Assembly: GCA_015956445.1 (NCBI GenBank)
Contig: WIUZ02000004.1
Span: 992,001 to 1,056,000, forward strand
Length of the DNA stretch: 64,000 bases
Origin: Thelephora terrestris
Taxonomy: Eukaryota > Basidiomycota > Agaricomycetes > Thelephorales > Thelephoraceae
Direction of reading: 5' to 3'
The notes beneath the pieces are model-generated. The model was not told where the DNA came from, ran no database searches, and saw only the letters and a program-made list of their open reading frames with translations. Below are positions 23,152 to 34,660 of this stretch, piece after piece. Numbering within the stretch: position 1 is the first letter of the stretch; each line of letters opens with the position of its first letter. A program made the translations under genes and the position numbers.

Positions 23152-24648
23152 TTAGCAGTCGGATGTAACGCCCGCCCCAGTGGAGATGGCATCAACGAGG
23201 AGGTCCATGTAGTCACCGGTGGCATCCCACATGGCGAAGCCAAGCAAATCGTTTGAGGCGATGAACTGCCCCTTGGCAGTGAACGACTGAGGGTCGTCAT
23301 AGGAAACCATCAGTTGCGTGGTTGGGTTATAAATAAAGGGCTGTGGGAGAGCGGAGTAAGCGTGAGCGAATTGGATAAAGTCTGTCTGGAACGAATCGGG
23401 CTTACAGTTTGACTGCAGTTGTCGAATTGGTAAGTCATTCCGTTGGCGGGGGTCCCGTCGCTGTTAAGGAATCCTTGGCTGATCATGACAGCGAATTCGA
23501 TGGTGTCCACCGTTGGTTCGGCGTTCCCGCACTGATCGAGAGTGGTGGTGAGAGGGGCCTTGGTGAAGGGTGGGTGGTTGACCAAGTTTCCAGAGGTGTC
23601 AAGGGCATTGGCAGAAGTGACGTTGAAGGAGTGGCCGTAGGAGGGGACTCCGAGCACGATCTGGTTCGCGGGAATGCCAGCGGCCATCCAAGCCTTGACG
23701 GCGTCGGTCGCGGAGCCGGTCTGAAGCGTGGAACAAGAGTCAGCCAAGGGAGCGTTGGGACCTACGCCGGAGGTAGTCCATTGGCCCTGCGGAGTGAATT
23801 ATCAGATGCGGAGTTCGCGTGAAACGTGACGGGTACCCACATTGATATCGTAGTTCATGATGTTGATATGATCGAGAACGGCGGCAAAGTCAGACAGGTT
23901 GGTCATGGGTGTGCCATCGGAACCAACGAATGTAGTGGGCGAAACGGCGGCAGAGATGTAAAGATTCTTTCCCGTAGGGTCTTGACGCAACTGCTGGAGG
24001 AAGGCAAGGAAATTCTGAGTATCGGAGGAGGACATCAGGTTACAGCCAATTCCAGACGCAGCGGGATATTCCCAGCTAGGTGATGGGGAAAAAATGAGCG
24101 GCGCGGTGGTGAGTGAAGAAATATTTTTAGCTTACTCAAAGTCAACACCATCGAAACCGTATTGGTTAACGACATCGACGACAGCCTGGACGAACATGGT
24201 ACGGTTCTGAGGGGTGACTGCTGAAGAGAAGAAAGTGGAGCCGGTCCATCCACCGACGGTAATGGAGGCCATCGTGCCATGATTGTGAGCCTGCTGGACG
24301 AAGCTGGAAATGTAGGAGGGCCCCGAGGCAGAGAGATCGAGTTTGGAGGGGTCGGAAGTGGTGACGCTAAAAATATGGACATGAGCGCCTAGCCCACGGG
24401 ATTAAATGAACAAAGGAAGACGAGACATACGCGAAGGCCCAGTAGAGGAGACTGTACTTCTCCCAGTTAAGGCTGGATAGAGAGGTGTTGGTAGCACCCC
24501 ATCCAGGGTACCAGGCCGCGGAGATGAAAGGAGTCGAGGTCGAACCGTTGGCGACAGTGAGCAACGCAGATGACGACACTTCCAGCGCCGACGGGGCAGC
24601 AGTTACGAGTGACGCCGCGAGGGCGGAGAGCAAGACGGACGCGAGCAT
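23152..24648 (-). CDS. Secreted GH18 endochitinase
   Basis: Exons are 24648..24431, 24366..24136, 24075..23841, 23786..23406 and 23340..23152 (417 aa). A signal peptide (MLASVLLSALAASLVTAAPS) precedes the GH18 barrel: ISAAWYPGW, MASITVGGW, and the active-site motif DGVDFDWEYP, assembled across the second intron (acid/base Glu about residue 152). Later barrel elements are INIMNYDIN, PANQIVLGVPSYGHSF and a terminal LLGFAMWDATGD. It cleaves internal beta-1,4 bonds of chitin, in wall remodelling or nutrition. No carbohydrate-binding module is present. All catalytic acidic residues of the DxxDxDxE motif are in place. Confidence 0.93.
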
Positions 24649-25430
24649 GTCGTTGGGGAAAAAGGAGAGGGTGTGAAGAAAGATAGGATGAAGAGATGGG
24701 TGCCAACCGTGAAAGTGAGTTTGCTGTTCGTTTAAATAAGTCCGCGCGAGGGCCGACAGGTACGTGCGCTAGTAGAAGGGAACAATGACAGGCGCCATGA
24801 GGTGAAGCGAGCGAGCTCATTGTGAACTGAATGCAATCCACAACTTCGTCCGCGGGTACACGTTCTCAACGTGCAGCTCCTCCCAAACAATCGAGAGCTC
24901 TCCTCCTTTTCATCCGTTTAAGAGTTTTGCCAAAGGTGTAACTCATTGAAAGCGGCCGGTGAAGTGGTCGAAGGCGCGATACTTGCCGATCTTCGACGAC
25001 TGCGCTCGGTGTTTCTTGCCTGTCATGGCATTGTAAAAAGTAAAAAGAAAAGAAATTATTTATAGTAGTACCCGACTGGCAAGTAAGTAATCAGTACGAT
25101 TTGTACCGGCATGGACTGATTATCAGTATTCCTACTTTTCACAGCGCATGGGCTTTGAAAAAAGTCGACAAAGGGGATACTTACAATGAAAGAAGTTTCG
25201 CTGTGGTTTCAGGTTTCTACCTTCAGTATAATTTCTCGCGCAGAAAATACTTCCTTGTCTCTGGGGAAGGATAAAATTCAAAAATGAAATTCGTTGCATC
25301 TTCCGGTTGTTAAGTACTCGTAATCAGCAGTGATAACAGTCAATACAGCCGCAGCCGTGAAGCGTTAGCGCCTCAGCCGAGACTTCTCCTTCCGCGATAA
25401 CCTTCCTTGCGAGGTTCTCAGCTTGCACCC
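24649..25430. other. Divergent intergenic region between the chitinase and the USP gene
   Basis: 782 bp between divergent start codons. The middle is AT-rich with short homopolymer runs. Apart from the TATA-like element near 24735 no feature could be supported. Confidence 0.55.
24730..24741 (-). promoter_or_regulatory. TATA-like box of the chitinase gene
   Basis: On the minus strand CTTATTTAAACG lies about 85 bp upstream of the ATG at 24648, in a sensible position for a TATA element. Confidence 0.45.
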
Positions 25431-28400
25431 ATGCTACGGCAAAAACTTCACCAGGAGCTCTTCAGGTCCGTGAAAGAGAAGCAGGAACGCGAACAAGACG
25501 CATATCTACCCCCTGGCCTCATCAATCATGGCAACACCTGCTTTATGAACTCGGTGCTGCAAGGCGTATGTCCTATTACTGCTCGAAATCCCATCCTCCC
25601 ACCTCCCACGCTCATGTGTTTCAATACAGCTGGTTGCATCCGAGGAGCTTTACGATCTCGTTCATTTCGATTCAAACTGCCAACCTTTCCAGACGGAAAC
25701 CTCGGGGCCCATCCTCGCAAAAAGATCCCCGCAGCTGACCAACGACCATGGTTTGGGGGGCTCAGCTGATCACCAGCCCATAAACTCCATGCCTCTCGGC
25801 GATGCCTTCGTCCGTTTCTTGCTTCGCGCATGGTTAATTCAAGACGATCGTAGGCGAGAAATCATCACTCCAAAGTTAGTCCGCCGAGCCGGGATTCTCG
25901 ACTCCATCGTGTCTGACTTTCTCGCTCCGCAAGGGAAGTATTAGCCATGCTTGGTCGAAAATACGACCAGTATCTCGATTTCCGGCAGCAGGATGCCCAC
26001 GAGTTCTTGCGCCTATTATTAGATGCCATGCGTATGGAGGAACTAGACGTGCGTGAACACACCCTCCCCCCGGATCCTCTTTCGTTTCTATATGACTATC
26101 AGGTAATCAAGAAGGTTCAACCACCCCTGAAACCGAAGCGAAAGTCCAGACCGCCACAGCCCCACGCCACTCCAGTGTGTTTTCGACTAATTATAATTCA
26201 ATCTTCATTTCGGTTTTGAACACCTGTCAAAAAGGACACCCCGGGAATACCGCCAGAAGAGAAGCTCCAGTCTTTCATTGACATGCTTTTCGGCGGAAAG
26301 TTGACCAGCTTCCTCGTTTGCGAGACGTGCAAACACATATCCCACACGTATGAGGACTTCAACGATCTCAGTCTCAGTATAAAGCCAGAGGACTTCGCAA
26401 AGGAACGCAAAAGGAACAAGTTCAAATCTTTCGCCAAGAAATTCGCAGTCCGATCCGATAATGACCCACCTCCTATGTCCCGTGCCTCGTCGGTCCCCCC
26501 TGACCCCGTGCGGAAAAACCCACCAGAAAACATCCCAGAAGTGACGGATCCTCGAGTTAGAAGTCAGGAGGACCTTCACGAACTCGTGGACTCTGACGCC
26601 GACCTCTCCCTCAATCCTAATTCCCTTTCGTCTCCTGCGGTGCTGGTCCCCAATGGTCCTCACATAGAATTCGTAGAGCCCGACAAGGATAAAAAGCCCG
26701 ATCCGGATCGCTGGGTAAAGTTAAAGAGGTTCAGTCGTGGAGTACAGGGTAAGAAAAACGAGAGGTCTCGCAGTCGCGGTCGATCCTCGCGGCTAGTTGA
26801 CGAGTACCTCAAGCCCGTTCTCATCCCCTCGGACACGTCGGGTCAGCATGCTACTGATTATACCCTGCCGAGCACCAGAGAAGCCACACCAAATCCCTCC
26901 GAAAAATCATCCCGAGCCGTCTCCCCCCATCATCCCAAGTCCATCAAGCCATTGATATCGGATATCGTCCACTCTTATGGCAATGGGAAATCGCACAAAG
27001 ACAAACTCACGGCAGCCAAGTCCGCATACCTTCGACACATCTTGGCGGATGTCACTCCTGCGAACCCCTTTTCTGCCTTGTTGTCAGGCGTCTCCAATGT
27101 CGGCGCGCCCGCGCAAAACGGGTACACCCTTTGGAATAAGCTTTCGCAGATCCCAAGCGTTGAAGAGTCGCTAAGGATGTTCACTTCCGTTGAGATGCTG
27201 GAGGGAGAGAACATGGTTGGATGTAGGAACTGCTGGAAGATTGCCAATAGACCCGAAGAGAATCAGGGAGATAGCTCTGATACTTCCGAGAGCGACAAGG
27301 ACGTTCGTGAGCTGTCGCCAGGTTCACCTGGCTCCGCTTCTTCTTCCCTCTCGCCTCTACCTCCTTCTGTTGCCCGTTCTGTGACATCCGAATCTGTGCT
27401 AGACTCATCACAACCTCCGCCGAGATCTATCTCAGCATCCGCCATTTCGCTCGTTCATAATCATTCAAGTCTTGCCTTAGAGAACAAGGGGCCCTCTACC
27501 ATCTCTCTCCCCGCAACCGTCGAGTTAGCGGGGCTCCCCCCGAAGCCCCCACCCTTGCGATTAGATCGTCCGATCCCAGGCGATGACAAGTCTCCGGACC
27601 TTAGCCCAGATGTTAGCCACCCTGCTACCTATGCCGGTTTCACGATCCCGGTGATCTCAACCACAGGCCCAGAAACTCCAATGACCAGCTCTACGACATC
27701 TCCCACACTTCCGCCCACATCGATTTACAACCTTGCTTCTGCGTCACTAAATCCTCCTAGGCTTTTGCGGCGGAGGACTCCACGTAGGCAGCCGGTTGAC
27801 AGCGATTCCTCGGACGATAGTTTTGATGATACGGATGCTTCTTTATCCGACGCATCCTCCCCCAGATCGGCTCCCGTTTCTCCCTTTGCTTCTCAGGAAG
27901 AGCTCCATAAGAACCCGTCGATAGACGCAGTCCTCTCCTCCCCCAAGCCCATACCACATTCTCCAGAACTCGAGAAACCAAAGGTCCCCAGGTCGAAGCA
28001 AGTTGTCATGAGGAGGTTTTATAAACGATATCTCATCGCTGATCCCCCTCTCATCCTGGTCGTTCACTTGAAGAGGTTTCAACAAACTTCCAGAATACCG
28101 TTCATGTCGTTTTCCGCAGGTTTCAAAAAACTCGACGAATACGTCACGTTCCCGGAATATCTGGATATCACACCTTTCTTGGCCCCCAACAAGGGAGACT
28201 TTGGTCTGCCCATCAGAAAGCTAAGGCAGAGCAATCGAGCTAAAGGGAAATGCATGTACAGATTGTATGCTGTCGTGGTGCATATTGGGAACATTGTAAG
28301 CACATTCGCCTCGGGGTCAAGCTGAGGACTTGGCTGACGGCTGGGCGACAGCTGGGGGGGCATTATATAGCGTATACTGCTTTACCTCACAGGGCGAAGC

Positions 28401-28645
28401 ATCTGAAGGACTCCCAGGGAACGGAATCTGTGGGTTTCACCCCGACCACCTCGGATACTTCATTGAGGAGCGACAAGTCGGACAAGGTCGAGAACCACGA
28501 CAAATCCGACAAACGTGAGAAGGGTCATGAGAAGAACGAGCCGCGACAATGGGCGTACATAAGTGACACTGTTGTGAGGCTTACGACCCTCGATGAAGTC
28601 CTCAAGTCGAGGGCGTACATGTGCCTGTATGAGAGGATTTCGTAG
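25431..28645 (+). CDS. Ubiquitin-specific protease (C19 deubiquitinase)
   Basis: Exons are 25431..25565, 25630..25874, 25934..26174, 26235..28295 and 28352..28645 (991 aa). The Cys box is GLINHGNTCFMNSVLQG (Cys about 37) and the His box LGGHYIAYT (His about 898). DFRQQDAHEFLRLLLDAM is the conserved QQDAHEF element. Two CxxC pairs (VCETCKH and GCRNCWK) would form the zinc ribbon of the fingers subdomain. Between them and the His box lie several hundred residues of Ser/Pro-rich, apparently disordered insertion. Family knowledge: it removes ubiquitin from substrates; this layout resembles USP16/USP45-type enzymes. An in-frame ATG at 25407 would add 8 residues. Confidence 0.88.
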
Positions 28646-28808
28646 AGAAATTCCAGGTTATATTTCATTGAGTATTTATGGACTTCACGCGGACCCTTGT
28701 ACCCATTAATTGTGTTTAGATCGTTTACACACGACACGAATCCCCCATTGTTTGTGTACTTTTTGATACATAATTTTGCAATCTACCATTCAGAGCCACA
28801 TTCAAAGT

Positions 28809-28976
28809 GGGTGACTATCCACAATTCTAGACATAATTATATCCGTCGTAGAAGGGTGCCAGTTGCCGAGTTTCGCGGTGTTCCTGACCCTACAGAGCGG
28901 TCGGGGTCCCATCATCTCCCTTAAAAGGCTCGAAAAATATGTCTAGAACCATGTAGAGTCGTGTGGATAGTCACCC
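28809..28976 (+). mobile_element. MITE-like element, copy 1
   Basis: 168 bp bounded by perfect 15-bp terminal inverted repeats: GGGTGACTATCCACA at 28809 and its reverse complement ending at 28976. A second inverted match (TCTAGACAT near 28826 against ATGTCTAGA near 28939) extends the terminal symmetry. The element shares an internal core of about 60 bp (28854-28908) with copy 2, in opposite orientation. No coding capacity. No target-site duplication could be recognised. Confidence 0.6.
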
Positions 28977-29161
28977 AGTGACTGTCCGTGGGATGTACAG
29001 AGTGTACACTCGAATCTAGATGACCATTTGTTGACTGTTAAGGAAGGCGAAGGACCCCGACCGCTCTGGAGGGTCAGGAACACCGCGAAATGCGGGAACT
29101 GGCACCCTTATGCGGCGGATACGTATATTTGCTGTTTAACTTATTCCTGCGGACAGTCACT
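28977..29161 (-). mobile_element. MITE-like element, copy 2, inverted relative to copy 1
   Basis: 185 bp bounded by perfect 12-bp terminal inverted repeats: AGTGACTGTCCG at 28977 and CGGACAGTCACT ending at 29161. It abuts copy 1 directly. Its reverse complement carries the same core as copy 1, for example AAGGGTGCCAGTT and TTTCGCGGTGTTCCTGACCC, with a few substitutions. The terminal repeats of the two copies are related, consensus RGTGACTRTCC. Non-coding. Confidence 0.6.
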
Positions 29162-29402
29162 CAATGATTGGTTGATGATCATCTTTCGTTGTCGCCACCT
29201 TCCTTTGACTGTGCAAAACCCAATATATCCTTTGAAAACGGCCTACACGACAAAGACGAAAGGTCAAAGTTCAAAGTGTCGATCACAAAGGTGGCGCCGT
29301 GATGATTTACACACCCTTTCGCTATAAAGCCCATCGTGTTCGAACTTGCGAGGAAAGCGGGTTTCCGTTTCCGTCTCACCCCGGTGATCCGTACGCACGC
29401 CC

Positions 29403-30651
29403 ATGCTCAAACGACCACGAGACATCTTCGACTCACCCAACTCCTCGTCACCGCCGAACACGAAACGTTTCCAGTCTGGATCATCCTCGTATGCAAGCTC
29501 ATCAACGCTCTCATCCCCCTTGAAGGGGTTTTCTACACCTAGTAGACACTCCGTCCCTTCGGATTCGCCGTCCAATCCGTTCAGTCTGAAGGTCGCTCAT
29601 GTCCTCGTCCTCCCCGTTGCGCTCAGGACGTCCACACATCTCGAACTGCGATTTCAACTCGTCCACGCTGAACGTGCCACGTCTAAACGAGTGCAGAAAT
29701 CTTCGTCCTATCGATCCCTCCAGAAGGACACTTACAGGACGGCCCTGGTCCCGCCAAACTACTCGTTTAAACTGTTGTACAAGTTGATCTTGTTCATGTT
29801 CGACCTCGATTCCAGTCTAGAGCACGTTTTCGAGGTTCAAGAGGATGTTGAGGTGTATTCTGCTCCGGCGAACAAGCCGGGGTATGTCAGGGTCAAGAAG
29901 GGGAAGACGAAACTCAAGCTGTCCAGGAACTTTGATGATCAGTTGAAGGCTGCAAAGGCGAAGGGGAAAAACAAGGCCCGTGTTCCTCTCTCCAAGGACG
30001 GAGTGGAGTGGGAGGGTGAGGATGATTACCATCTCGGAAGAGTGTGGCCGCAAGGCACCGAAGAATTGAACAAAGCTATCATATATGTGCGATCTATCAG
30101 GCCCAACCTGTACTAATCTGCGACTAACGCTTTCCATTCTCTAGCATCACGACGAGATGGATTCCGTTCACATCACGCTAAGCAAGTCCGACTTCGAGAG
30201 GAAAAAGTCCAGGACGAACAGACCATTCGTGATTACCGCGCAGGACCCCGAGGGACCCGTTGAGGATTGTAGCATGTGGAACAGGGGTCGAAACTTTGAG
30301 CGATTCCTGACTCAAGTTATGAACGAAGAGAAGGAGACTGAAGAGGAGGACTCGGACGATGACTTCGATGTTATACCCCGCTCAGACACCCCCATCGACC
30401 CCTTACCACTCGTAACACCCTATCCGAGCGAACCTCTACATCAGAAGAGGCTGGAAAGCACGGGGAGGAGGCTGTCACGCGAGTTACCCGCGAAGAGGAA
30501 TGGGGATGAGAGCAGCAGCAGTGAACCGAGTTCAGAGGAGGACGAGGCCAGGGCTCGGAAACCAAAGAGCGTGCAGAGCGAAGAAAGCGAGAAGGAGCAG
30601 GATTGTTTCGTTGACGATTGGGATCCGTTTGGTGATGAGGCAGAGTTGTGA
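29403..30651 (+). CDS. Conserved basidiomycete protein of unknown function
   Basis: Two exons, 29403..30086 and 30145..30651 (396 aa). The Ser/Pro-rich N-terminus (about 65 aa) leads to a globular region (ALVPPNYSFKLLYKLILFMF, EHVFEVQEDVEVYS, DDYHLGRVWPQGTEELNKA) that continues across the intron as IIYHHDEMDSVHITLSKS. The C-terminal third is acidic and serine-rich with basic patches, ending DWDPFGDEAEL. The order of a hydrophobic helix, FEV strand, then DYHLG and HHD strands faintly recalls pRiA4b ORF-3-type folds, but that is only a guess. I do not assign a function. The intact frame and clean intron support a real gene. Confidence 0.7.
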
Positions 30652-30958
30652 GGTGCTGGTCAATCGCTTATATTCAAATTGTATTAATTTCAACCTATCT
30701 ATACACTATGAAGCTTTGGTTACAATTGGATACCAGTCTATTATCGATCTTTTTAACTTCAGTGAGTCTCTGACTGGTCTCGCAGGACCGCAGGCGATCC
30801 AGGCTGGGTTCACGCAGCCCAGTAGAGCTCAGAGACCCGTGCTGCTAAGCAATACTACAATGATCGACTGTGCTTCAGCTGCGCCAGGGTCACGGTGCTA
30901 GTAACATCTGGCGGTATTTAAAGGAATGGTTTCATCGGATTCCCGCTCAACTCTCATA
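30652..30958. other. Intergenic before the F-box gene
   Basis: 307 bp. Contains the 3' end of the preceding gene and the promoter side of the F-box gene; an upstream in-frame ATG at 30926 is possible. Nothing else seen. Confidence 0.5.
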
Positions 30959-32260
30959 ATGACCATAGCCACCATCAACAACCTCGCACAGGAGCTACTC
31001 GACGCAATCATTGATGAAGTGGGAAATTTCACTGACTTCAAAGCTCCCTCCAGCGAGCGTAGGCTCGGGACGCAGACCTTGAAGTCGTGTTCACTGGTTG
31101 CGAAGACATGGTCACCTCGAGCGCGGCAGTACCTCTTTCACGAGGTTGAATTCACGTCCATGGATCGCTTCACTCTATGGCAGGAAGTGATCTCCCATGG
31201 AGAAACCGGCCCCTATAACTTTGTGCAAACCCTTCACTTCCGGGAGAAGACCGAACAATGGATTACCAGCGACTCCTTCAGTCAGGTCTTGCAGCACTTG
31301 GTTGCATTTCCAAACGTGGAGAACCTCATCTTTACTCAATACGACATAACACCCCTTGTCTCGCCACTTCAACAAGCGTCGATTCCATTCCTCGAGTCCA
31401 TCCGGTACTTGGAGGTCGATTCGATAGCAATGAATACCCATCAGGAACTCCTCACCTTGGTCGATTGTTTTCCCCACTTGGAGGACTTAAATCTTGGCCA
31501 TGGACGGATTCGTCGCAGCTACGAGAGGGGGATGTATCCTGAGAAGGCCGCCGAGCGATTCCGTGGCCGCCTTTATATCAATAGCCGTGAAAGAGAGGAC
31601 GACATCTTCCTGAGGGAGCTGGCCGCTCGCCCGGTGAGCTTCCAGGAAGTTCGAGTCGCCGACAGTCCGTTCCGCCAGCCATTATGCGATCTCGTTGCTG
31701 CGTGCGCTCCCACTCTAAGGCGACTACAAGTTTTGGCCCCATCAAGAGGTATATATATTCTCACCGTTTGAATGCTTTCTGCTGGCTAACAGTCTACTGC
31801 AGATTCCGGATTGACTTTCGACGGAAACCAAAATTCGTTGCTCGAACCGTTGCCAGTGGAACGGCCGCTCGTCGATCTCAGCTCGTGTCTCAGATTGCAA
31901 CGCCTCCGGCTGAGCACAAGAAACCTTGACATCCTCGACGATTGGATCATGCCAATGCTTTACACCATCACCAAAGTACCCGAGGAGCTTACACTCCACG
32001 AAACGCCGATGAATCCCTCCTACGGAATCGAACACGTTCCTGGTGATGCATGGGGGGAGGTGGACGCTCACCTTACCGCACTCGCTATGAAGGCGATAGA
32101 ACAGGGTCACGGATTGGAGCTTATCCTTACGACGGCGATGTTTAGCACTCCGCATCCGGAGCAGAAGTTCTCGTCCAGGCTTTCCTCGTTTGCAGAGAAA
32201 GGGACCCTCACGGTCTCACGCAGTTCGCCCGCTTACAGTTACGCAAAGGGTCCCTTTTGA
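30959..32260 (+). CDS. F-box-like protein with leucine-rich C-terminus
   Basis: Exons are 30959..31748 and 31803..32260 (415 aa). The N-terminal NLAQELLDAIIDEV, then TLKSCSLVAKTWSPRARQYLFHEVEF, is the F-box-like motif common in Agaricomycetes. The following sequence has irregular leucine-rich repeats (FPNVENLIFTQYD, FPHLEDLNLGHGRI, LQRLRLSTRNLDILDDW). Family knowledge: such proteins link substrates to SCF ubiquitin ligases through Skp1, and they form very large families in mushrooms. The substrate is unknown. The exact C-terminus is uncertain because a further short intron near 32250-32320 could change the last residues. Confidence 0.8.
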
Positions 32261-32691
32261 ATTCGTGAGCCTCTTTTCCTCCCCGCCGAATGGATTTTAC
32301 CTGATAATGGTTTACAGGAAAGAGAAAATACTCCGTTCTAGGTTGAGTTTCCAGCGCTTGAGGATGCGCCTCCCATTACGGTTAGGGGGAAAGCATAGGC
32401 CTTGATTAGTTTGATAGCTGTAATGTATACTACGGGTAACTAGCTTGTCAACTATACACAAAAGGTCTCGTCTGAATCATTGGGGGCCAAAGCGATGATC
32501 GAGATCGGAACAAAAGCTTCCGGTGGGAGGGCAATTCGCGGCAGCCTCCCGCAACAAGTTGATTCTCAGCTGTGACTTCAGCGAAAGGGAACTGCTCCCT
32601 TCCTTTGACCAGCCCGTTTGGCTTATAAACGGTGCACTGACCTCTCCCTGCTCCTTCCTGTCTTTCCCCAATACCATCACAGTCGTCCGCC
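32261..32691. other. Intergenic before the S1/P1 nuclease gene
   Basis: 431 bp containing possible alternative 3' exon sequence of the F-box gene (up to about 32400) and the nuclease promoter with a TATA box at 32624. Confidence 0.5.
32624..32629 (+). promoter_or_regulatory. TATA box of the S1/P1 nuclease gene
   Basis: TATAAA lies 68 bp upstream of the ATG at 32692, in the expected position for a core promoter element. Confidence 0.55.
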
Positions 32692-33940
32692 ATGAAGCTC
32701 AAATTCAATCCACTTGTCAATGTCTGTCTCATTGCTTCAGTTGCCACCCCTGGGGCGTATGCTTGGGGAGCTGCCGGTCAGTTGGGCTTTGTTGCTTTGA
32801 AAGTTTAGGCTAACAAAACGATACCGACCTATAGGCCATGAGATCGTAGCGACGATAGCCCAGATGTACCTTTACCCGAACGTTCTCCCTATCCTTTGTT
32901 CCATCCTACACCCACCGACTCAATTGGATGCCGAATCCCCGGATGATTCCGCACAGTCATGCTCTCTGTCATACGTTGCCACCTGGGCCGACAAGTTCCG
33001 GTTCCGTATGCGTTGGTCCGGGCCACTCCACTATGTTGGTGGGAAGGGCGATCATCCCCCTCAGCAGTGTCACTTCCCCGGACCTGATGGGTGGGCCGGC
33101 CACGACGGAATCAACGTCCTGGGCGGTATCCGGAACACCACTGGGTTGTTGGCAGAGTGGGTTCAAGCTGGGGGACCTGAGGGTGATCCCGTCGCTGAAG
33201 AGGCCCTTAAATTCATGATCCACTTCTTTGGTGACCTGCACATGCCACTGCACTTGACGGGCCGGGACCGCGGAGGCAATGGTGACAAGGTCAGATGGGA
33301 TGGGCGTATCTCCAGTGAGTAATCCATGGTCGTTCAACTGCGGACTGGGCCCTTGAGTGCTAAATATATATACCTATTACTCTTACATACAGATATCCAC
33401 TCCACGTGGGACAGCCTGATTGTCGCCAAAGCTATTCGGATTACCCCACATAACTACACGAAACCTACAGCTGATCACGACCTCGAGAAGAACCTCCGAG
33501 GAGCCATCTATGATCCTTTGATTAGGAAGATCGTGATCGACGGTATTGGCGGAAAGTGGAAGGACGAGGTTGACTCGTGGCTCGAATGTCCAGGTCAACA
33601 GGCTCCGGAACCGCTCTCGATGTGGCAACAGACGACGCAACTGATCCTAGGGAGGGCTTGGAGGTCCAGTGATACAGACGATGAGGTTGTGTGCCCTTAT
33701 CATTGGGCGACTCCACTTCACGCGATGAATTGCGAGTGGATCTGGCCCAAGGAAATGGATGAGCCTCCTTATGGCGGTCCGTCGTTTAGCAGGAACTCTT
33801 CTCACCCTTACCTAGAGTTGGACACACCCGAGTACGGAGGGAAGATCACGCGCGAATGGGTCGTGGAGAAGCTTTTCGCGATGGCCGGGATTCGCTTGGC
33901 TGCTACTCTCAACTACCTTTTTGCCGCCGAGGAACTATGA
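32692..33940 (+). CDS. Secreted S1/P1-type zinc nuclease
   Basis: Exons are 32692..32776, 32835..33314 and 33393..33940 (370 aa). The signal peptide ends at AYA, so the mature protein would start WGAAGHEIVA. In this family the N-terminal Trp itself ligates zinc, followed by the GH motif. Other metal-site elements are ATWADKFRF, PLHYVGG, EEALKFMIHFFGDLHMPLHL (His/Asp ligands) and the DKVRWDG region. Family knowledge: S1/P1 enzymes use three zinc ions to degrade single-stranded DNA and RNA and act as 3'-nucleotidases, releasing extracellular phosphate. All expected motifs are present. It is the only secreted nuclease in the window. Confidence 0.92.
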
Positions 33941-34619
33941 GGCAAGATGTCGATTGATGCCCTACGCGTTACATCTCAATGCGATCGCGTACAATATTCA
34001 CAACTCTGTCCGCTAGGCACTTGCACAACACATTATTTATCAAGTCAGTCGATCCCCCCCCACCCAATTCGACTACGCCTTGTATAGTTGGATGATTGCC
34101 ACTCAAGGTACACTGGGCACCTTTCTCAGTCAGAAATATGTTGCAAGTGTTCGTTGCACGAATGGTATCGCCAACCAGAGCGATCCGCCCATGGGATTCC
34201 TCTGCCTTGTAGACCTTGACACCCTGCGCGTGGCTGTGTCTGCAATTCAAGGAGGCAATAAGGGAGTTGAGGGCCTGTGCCCCGCGTCCTCCGGTTCTGC
34301 AACACAGTCTTGGACCCATCAACGTGTCGATGTTGATTATTATCCATGAACGGTTTTTCCTGTTCTGTGGCGTGCTCTTAGCGCTTCCTGCTGCGATATC
34401 GTATGGTGTTCTACGTTGCTGAGCATCACCCTCCGTACATCCCATACATCATCCCGGCGACTGCTGATTGTTGTCAGGGCTATTTTCTGTGTTTCAGTAT
34501 CAGGATTCGACACTGGAACGTCAATCCTGTTTCGCCGTTTCGGCTTTCCGCATTTTCTTGAGCAAGGTGATTCCCCGCCTGAAGACCGCACGTTTAATCT
34601 TTTGTGCTGATCAAGTCCT

Positions 34620-34660
34620 GGCGAACCCGAAAATAGGTTTCCTGGCCTATCGGGTTCGCC
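34620..34660. repeat. Inverted repeat/hairpin
   Basis: Arms GGCGAACCCGA and TCGGGTTCGCC are perfect reverse complements, and the pairing continues inward with TAGG/CCTA after a 3-nt A bulge; the loop is about 8 nt. About 15 base pairs in total. Confidence 0.7.

Noticed and set aside
33969-34445. 158-codon minus-strand frame in the gene-poor region
   Set aside because: No recognisable motif, no flanking exons and unremarkable composition; it could still be a lineage-specific gene.
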